DNA from: a virus
IMG/VR virus record: IMGVR_UViG_3300042309_000834
Span: 1-30,341 of that record
DNA length: 30,341 bases
Direction: 5' to 3' (one strand)
Below the pieces are notes generated by a model. That model made no database searches and was not told the origin of the DNA. It saw only the letters and a list, made by a program, of their open reading frames with translations. The position numbers and the translations under genes are program-made. This document shows, piece after piece, positions 26,093-30,341 of the stretch. The first letter of the stretch is position 1; the number at the start of each line of letters is the position of its first letter.

Positions 26093-27342
26093 TGAGTAAA
26101 AAGTTTATTTACTATCCTTCATTATCAGCAGGATCAATGGTATCAGCATTCAAAAAGGATGCTAAGTTTGAAGATGGTACCACTATGCGATTTTTCGGGA
26201 AAGATTATCCAGAAGAATGGAGGCATCCATATTTTTTGATTACAGCAGGTCACCATTACAAGAAAATGGATTTTCGTCAACAGATTGGTCTAGATGATGA
26301 TGTATTAGTATTTGGAGATTCAGGAGGATTCCAGATTGCTACTGGTGCATTGAAATGGGATAGCACACTTCGAGAAAAAATATTTCATTGGTTAGAAGCT
26401 AACAGCGATGTAGCAGCTAACTTAGATATTCCACCTCGAGTTACATTTGAAAATCGTTTTCAAGATTCGATGGATATTTCTTTTGATAACTTTAAATGGT
26501 TTGAAAAACATCAATCAGGCAAGACAAAATTCTTAAATGTAATTCAGGGTACATATAACGAAGAATATAACACATGGTATCATAAATTTAAAGACTTTGA
26601 CTTTAACGGATGGTGTATTGGAGGTCCAAAGCGATTAGTTGATTTTATGTATGTTATTGCATTAATGTTGCAAGAAAGAGAATTTGAAAAGCCTCATGTT
26701 CAATATATTCACTTGTTAGGTATTTCAAAAATATCAGATTTCTTTATTCTATCCACATTACAAAAGTTACTTAATGACTTAACTAATGGTCGTGTGCAAT
26801 TATCGACAGATTCATCGTCACCGGGTCAGTATCCAGTATATGGAACATATCTTCACTCAGGTAATTATAAGACACAGACATTTACAGAATTGTATTTCCC
26901 TAAGAATGCTGAATATCGTAGAAAGACACATATTAAGCAAGGTAAAGATTCGGTAGATATCGATAAGACAAAACATGTACCGTGTAGTATGGATTGTCCA
27001 GCATGTAAAGATTTTACGTATGAATATTTAGGCGGGCTGACTACAGATGGATTGGATCGATATTCACAAGAAGGTATGCCAAGAATGGTTGTGCATAATA
27101 CACATTTGTATGTGAATATTGCAAAGGATATTGACAAAATGGTTGATAGTCATGTTGAATTGTTAGAAACAGCTATTCCAACGGATTTGTTTAATGTGAT
27201 ATTATCATTACATGATATGTTTGCAGATCCAGAAAATGCAATGCATGTATATGCAAAATACAAAAAAACATATAAAAAATTCGGAGGGGATTCTATATCA
27301 ACTACCGATGCAAATAAGTTCGCAGAATTCTTTAAATTTTAA
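26092..27342 (+). CDS. dpdA: DNA 7-deazaguanine transglycosylase (DpdA-like, TGT fold)
   Basis: A 416-residue protein of the tRNA-guanine transglycosylase superfamily. FGDSGGFQIATG (75-86) contains the base-recognition Asp D76, NLDIPPR (110-116) follows, and LSTDSSSPGQY has D240 in the position of the nucleophile. The zinc site is C298-x3-C302-x2-C305 with H335 or H338 (VPCSMDCPAC...VVHNTH). Bacterial TGT acts on tRNA; phage DpdA enzymes exchange guanine for a deazaguanine in DNA. The phage context and the folE, queD and queE genes favour DpdA. It is coupled to the glycosyltransferase upstream and lies 9 bp before the clamp gene. The exact base inserted cannot be read from sequence. Confidence 0.85.
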   Translation: MSKKFIYYPSLSAGSMVSAFKKDAKFEDGTTMRFFGKDYPEEWRHPYFLITAGHHYKKMDFRQQIGLDDDVLVFGDSGGFQIATGALKWDSTLREKIFHWLEANSDVAANLDIPPRVTFENRFQDSMDISFDNFKWFEKHQSGKTKFLNVIQGTYNEEYNTWYHKFKDFDFNGWCIGGPKRLVDFMYVIALMLQEREFEKPHVQYIHLLGISKISDFFILSTLQKLLNDLTNGRVQLSTDSSSPGQYPVYGTYLHSGNYKTQTFTELYFPKNAEYRRKTHIKQGKDSVDIDKTKHVPCSMDCPACKDFTYEYLGGLTTDGLDRYSQEGMPRMVVHNTHLYVNIAKDIDKMVDSHVELLETAIPTDLFNVILSLHDMFADPENAMHVYAKYKKTYKKFGGDSISTTDANKFAEFFKF

Positions 27343-27351
27343 AAGGTAAAC

Positions 27352-28062
27352 ATGGAAAAAAGTAAATTACAATCATTTATTAATCGCTACTATTTAGCAG
27401 GAAATTGTGAAGCGGTTATTCTTAATGAAAATTCTACCGGTGTAGGTTGTAATCTAATCGATCAAGATCAAACCGTAGTAGGTAAAATTCAATGGAAAAC
27501 TACACCATTTATGAATGGATCGTTAGGTATTAATCATACCGGTGCATTGACAAAAATGCTTAGTGCCGTAGGAGAAAAAATTAATATTGACGTGCAAGAA
27601 TCTGCAGGTAAAAACTATGCAATGAAAATTTCAGAAGGTACCACAAAGTTAACCTTCATGTTAGCAGATACCACTGTAATTCCAGCAGTACCAACAATTA
27701 ATGCAGAACCAGATTATCAGGTTTCAATCGATGTTGATGATGAATTTATTAGTAAATTTATTAAAGCAAAAAATGCATTGCCAGATGCTAAGAATTTTGC
27801 AGTACAAGTTGTAAATGGTAGTATAAAATTTATTATTAACTATACCACTATTAATGCAGATAACATTTCATTTGAAGTTGGTCCTACTAATATTACTAAT
27901 ATGGAACCTATCTGTTTTTCAGCAGATAAATTAAAAGAAATTCTTATCGCAAATAAAGGTGATTCTGGTAAACTTCATATTTCACCAGAAGGATTAGCAA
28001 GAATTGATTTTACCGGAACTGATTTTGAATCATCTTATTGGTTAGTACAATTGCAAAATTAA
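27352..28062 (+). CDS. 45: Sliding clamp, gp45-like
   Basis: A 236-residue protein with the T4-type clamp layout: two repeated alpha/beta domains, an N-terminal helix (KLQSFINRYYLAG), strands with KIQWKTTPFMNGSLGI, and a second-domain helix (DDEFISKFIKAKNALP) ending with SSYWLVQLQ. It tethers the family B polymerase and, in T4, also activates late transcription. It starts 9 bp after dpdA with an AAGG ribosome site. Identification is supported by the clamp loader genes immediately downstream. Confidence 0.85.
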   Translation: MEKSKLQSFINRYYLAGNCEAVILNENSTGVGCNLIDQDQTVVGKIQWKTTPFMNGSLGINHTGALTKMLSAVGEKINIDVQESAGKNYAMKISEGTTKLTFMLADTTVIPAVPTINAEPDYQVSIDVDDEFISKFIKAKNALPDAKNFAVQVVNGSIKFIINYTTINADNISFEVGPTNITNMEPICFSADKLKEILIANKGDSGKLHISPEGLARIDFTGTDFESSYWLVQLQN

Positions 28063-28064
28063 TT

Positions 28065-28493
28065 ATGATAGTATCTGTAGTAAATCAGTCAAATAATGCA
28101 CTACCTGCATACGAAACTCCGGGTAGTGCTGGTTTAGATATCCGATGTATTAATGAAGTCGCAATTGACTCAGGCGGCAGATGTTTAGTTGAAACTGGAT
28201 TATTTGTAGAAGTTCCGCAAGGTTATGAATTGCAAATAAGACCAAGAAGTGGATTGGCACTAAAACATGGAATTACTGTGTTAAATTCACCGGGCACGAT
28301 TGATTCAGATTATCGGGGAGAAATAAAAGTTATTTTGATTAATCATGGTCCGCACTCTATTATATTCAATCCAGGCGACCGAATAGCACAAATGGTTTTA
28401 TGCAAAGTAGAACAGATACAATGGTTACCGGTAGCTGGATTAACTGGAACTAAACGAGGAGAAAAAGGATTCGGTTCTACCGGAGGAAAATAA
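28065..28493 (+). CDS. dut: dUTPase (trimeric type)
   Basis: A 142-residue dUTP pyrophosphatase with all five motifs: PGSAGLD (about 19-25), RPRSG (59-63), GTIDSDYRGE, GDRIAQM and the C-terminal RGEKGFGSTG. It removes dUTP and supplies dUMP. I place the start at the ATG at 28065, 2 nt after the clamp stop. A GTG-start extension to 28038 would overlap the clamp by 25 nt. It is inserted between clamp and clamp loader genes. Confidence 0.95.
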   Translation: MIVSVVNQSNNALPAYETPGSAGLDIRCINEVAIDSGGRCLVETGLFVEVPQGYELQIRPRSGLALKHGITVLNSPGTIDSDYRGEIKVILINHGPHSIIFNPGDRIAQMVLCKVEQIQWLPVAGLTGTKRGEKGFGSTGGK

Positions 28494-28500
28494 TTATATT

Positions 28501-29427
28501 ATGTTTAATACACAAGAAAATACACTTTGGGTCGAATCATTTCGTCCCGACACATTAGAAGGATATATAGGTAATGAACATATCATTGAAAAAGTACGCA
28601 TCTTTATTAATAATGGTGATGTTCCTCACTTATTATTCTATGGTACCGCGGGTACTGGGAAGACCACGTTGGCAAAAATCATTGCCGGTAGTGTGGATGC
28701 CGATGTTATGTATATAAATGCATCCGATGAAAACTCAGTAGATGCTGTACGGGATAAGATTAAACGTTATGCATCGACAGTAGGATTTCGACGATGGAAA
28801 ATCATTATATTGGATGAGGCTGATTATTTGACACCAAATGCTCAAGCAGCATTACGTAATTTAATGGAAACATATAGTAAAACAACCCGTTTTATTCTTA
28901 CATGTAATTATGTAGAAAAGATTATTGATCCAATACAATCTCGTTGTCAAACATTTGCAATTACTCCTCCGAATAAAACAGATGTAGCAAAGCGGCTTGT
29001 GCAAGTATTAGAAGAAAAGCAAATTGAGTTTGATATTAAAGATGTTGCTGCAATAATTAATGCATCATATCCAGATATTCGTCGTGCAATTAATGCAGCA
29101 CAAGCATCAGTTGTTAATAACACATTGCAACTAGATAAAGCAAGTGCTATACAAGCAAATTACATGACAGAAATATTAGATGTATTACGCAATTCTGCAG
29201 ACAAGAAAGGTGCATTCACTAAAATACGTCAAATTATTGCAGATAGCAAAGTAAGAGATTTTACGGCACTATACACATTTCTATATGACAATTTAGATGA
29301 ATTCGCTCATGGACATGTAGCTCCATGCATTTTAATTATTGCAGAAGCTCAATACAAAGATGCATCTGTTGTAGACAAAGAAATCAACATAATGTCCATG
29401 TTTGTAAATATATTAGGAGAAATATGA
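28501..29427 (+). CDS. 44: Clamp loader large subunit, gp44-like AAA+ ATPase
   Basis: A 308-residue AAA+ protein of the RFC/gp44 group: Walker A GTAGTGKT (48-55), Walker B ILDEAD (103-108), sensor 1 FILTCN, and the SRC motif at 147-149. It loads the gp45 clamp with the gp62 subunit at 29855. It ends overlapping the zinc-ribbon gene as ATGA (29424-29427). Confidence 0.94.
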   Translation: MFNTQENTLWVESFRPDTLEGYIGNEHIIEKVRIFINNGDVPHLLFYGTAGTGKTTLAKIIAGSVDADVMYINASDENSVDAVRDKIKRYASTVGFRRWKIIILDEADYLTPNAQAALRNLMETYSKTTRFILTCNYVEKIIDPIQSRCQTFAITPPNKTDVAKRLVQVLEEKQIEFDIKDVAAIINASYPDIRRAINAAQASVVNNTLQLDKASAIQANYMTEILDVLRNSADKKGAFTKIRQIIADSKVRDFTALYTFLYDNLDEFAHGHVAPCILIIAEAQYKDASVVDKEINIMSMFVNILGEI

Positions 29428-29642
29428 GTAAATTAAATGTTAATATTGGCCCAAACGATATGCAGCCAATTCAATGCAAAGAATGTGATGGAATGTATTT
29501 TCGTCAAGTAATGGCAATTAACAAAGTATCAAAATTTCTAACAGGTGGGGATAAAGATACAATGGTTCCGGTTCCTGTGTTTCGATGTGATGATTGCGGG
29601 TCTATTCCAGAAGTGTTTCAACCCATTAAACTGAAAAAATAA
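29424..29642 (+). CDS. Small zinc-ribbon protein
   Basis: A 72-residue protein with two Cys pairs, CKEC (18-21) and CDDC (55-58), typical of a zinc ribbon. The ATG at 29424 overlaps the gp44 stop and has an AGGAGA ribosome site at 29415-29420, making it the preferred start over a longer open frame upstream that overlaps gp44. Being in the clamp-loader operon, it may bind nucleic acid or replication or transcription proteins; the role is unknown. Confidence 0.75.
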   Translation: MSKLNVNIGPNDMQPIQCKECDGMYFRQVMAINKVSKFLTGGDKDTMVPVPVFRCDDCGSIPEVFQPIKLKK

Positions 29643-29854
29643 TGTCTAGCCCATACTATAAAGACGATGTAACAATTGTTTTTAAAACATCAGCTCGGAG
29701 CAATGCTAAAACCAAAATGAAAACATTGCGCAATAAAAGTATTGATGATGTGTTAGAACGTAAAATTCCCGGAATACCAGATACAGCAGTTATACTAGAA
29801 ATGGGTATTGGTCCAAATTTCGAAAAACAATGGCGAACTAAATATAAACTATAA
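29642..29854 (+). CDS. Small basic hypothetical protein
   Basis: A 70-residue Lys/Arg-rich protein, not recognised: VTIVFKTSARSNAKTKMKTLRNK, then SIDDVLERKIPGIPDTAVILEMGIGP. It shares a base with the upstream stop (TAATG) and abuts the gp62-like gene. It is probably a phage-conserved accessory protein of the clamp-loader operon. Confidence 0.65.
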   Translation: MSSPYYKDDVTIVFKTSARSNAKTKMKTLRNKSIDDVLERKIPGIPDTAVILEMGIGPNFEKQWRTKYKL

Positions 29855-30307
29855 ATGGCAGAAGAAAAAAAGGGTGCAACTATCTTTGATTTTATCGAAG
29901 GCGTAACAAGCAAAAAGAAAGCATGGAATAAATGGAGTGAAACTGATCAAAAGGCATTTTCTCCATATATTGTTAATCGTTGGCTTTCTATGCGACAAGA
30001 TTTAGTTGAGGTTATTAATGAGTTACAGACATACACAATAGGGTTATTACGGCCACAAGAAACATATCGTCTTTATTACGAACTATTACCGCATAACAAG
30101 GCATTTGCTAAATACATTAAAGGTAAAAAAGAAGATAAATTTTCCGATAAACTAATCTCTCAAGTTGCAGAGCACTACAAAGTAAGTCGTTCTGAAGCAA
30201 CTGATTACGTGGATTTGATGGATCAAACTAGTTGCACTCGTCTGCTAAATTTATATGGATATTCGGAGAAAGAAGTAAAAAACATGATGAAAGGAGTTAG
30301 AAAATGA
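29855..30307 (+). CDS. 62: Clamp loader small subunit, gp62-like
   Basis: A 150-residue protein beginning ATIFDFIEGVTSKKKAWNKW and rich in aromatic/charged helices (YIVNRWLSMRQDLVEVINELQ, LYYELLPHNKAFAKYIKGKK). I recognise these as features of T4 gp62-like loader subunits. It lacks a P-loop, as expected. The order gp45...gp44...gp62 mirrors T4. It overlaps the next gene by ATGA (30304-30307). Confidence 0.8.
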   Translation: MAEEKKGATIFDFIEGVTSKKKAWNKWSETDQKAFSPYIVNRWLSMRQDLVEVINELQTYTIGLLRPQETYRLYYELLPHNKAFAKYIKGKKEDKFSDKLISQVAEHYKVSRSEATDYVDLMDQTSCTRLLNLYGYSEKEVKNMMKGVRK

Positions 30308-30341
30308 GTGTAAACACGCAATCACATTACCGAGGTAAAGA
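30304..30341 (+). CDS. Partial gene at window end
   Basis: ATG at 30304 inside the gp62-like stop, preceded by AAAGGAG at about 30290. Only twelve codons (MSVNTQSHYRGK) are visible. In T4 the next gene is regA, but nothing here confirms that. Confidence 0.55.
   Translation, partial: MSVNTQSHYRGK

Noticed and set aside
28038-28064. GTG-start extension of dUTPase
   Set aside because: It lies inside the clamp gene. The ATG at 28065 gives a normal-length dUTPase.
29325-29423. Longer frame upstream of the zinc-ribbon gene
   Set aside because: It overlaps the clamp loader gene by about 100 nt in another frame. The ATGA-coupled start with AGGAGA is preferred.

Overview
The window is a contiguous, AT-rich piece of a tailed-phage genome of the contractile-tail (myovirus) type, a distant relative of T4. 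All genes lie on the + strand and are packed with 1-50 nt gaps or short ATGA-type overlaps. It carries the T4-style replisome: gp32-like SSB, UvsX recombinase, flap exonuclease/RNase H, gp41-like helicase, gp43-like family B polymerase, gp45 clamp and gp44/gp62 clamp loader. It also carries T4-style baseplate genes. No tRNA, integrase, transposase or CRISPR array was seen. The host cannot be fixed from sequence. A mix of Shine-Dalgarno and SD-less starts, and a small CCxxxCxxC protein of a type I associate with Bacteroidetes, hint in that direction only weakly.

Layout: (1) 1-6072, late structural genes: the end of a tape measure-like protein, a baseplate/tail-tube-initiator-like protein with a 19-residue proline-rich repeat, a LysM-like gp53-type wedge protein, a gp27/late-control-D-like hub and an unknown protein. 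(2) 6075-9062, a translationally coupled module: a reduced family A DNA polymerase-like protein, a PD-(D/E)xK nuclease-like protein and a small unknown. (3) 9089-10021, two small proteins with a capsid-targeting-like N-terminus. (4) 10049-14590, SSB, UvsX, flap nuclease and helicase, closed by a strong terminator. (5) 14634-20678, class II B12-dependent ribonucleotide reductase, a Cys-rich protein, FolE-QueD-QueE (7-deazaguanine precursor synthesis), thioredoxin, GroES-like co-chaperonin, a membrane protein and small unknowns. (6) 20679-23664, the family B polymerase and another capsid-targeting-like protein, then a terminator. (7) 23678-27342, an unknown, a nucleotidyltransferase-like protein, a second T-fold (QueD-like) protein, a GT-B glycosyltransferase and a TGT-fold protein that I read as DpdA, the DNA 7-deazaguanine transglycosylase. 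(8) 27352-end, clamp, dUTPase, clamp loader large subunit, zinc ribbon, unknown, clamp loader small subunit and the start of one more gene.

How it works together: FolE, QueD and QueE would make 7-carboxy-7-deazaguanine from GTP. No QueC is seen here. DpdA would insert a deazaguanine base into phage DNA. The glycosyltransferase that shares one base with dpdA, plus the neighbouring nucleotidyltransferase and T-fold genes, suggest a further hypermodification. RNR, thioredoxin and dUTPase supply dNTPs to the replisome. Four small proteins scattered through the window share an h-K-x-L-x-x-L-L-x-E-type N-terminus ending in a T4 prohead-protease-like site and are candidate packaged internal proteins. 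A set of promoters with exactly 17-bp spacing ends 6-11 nt before start codons, implying nearly leaderless mRNAs.
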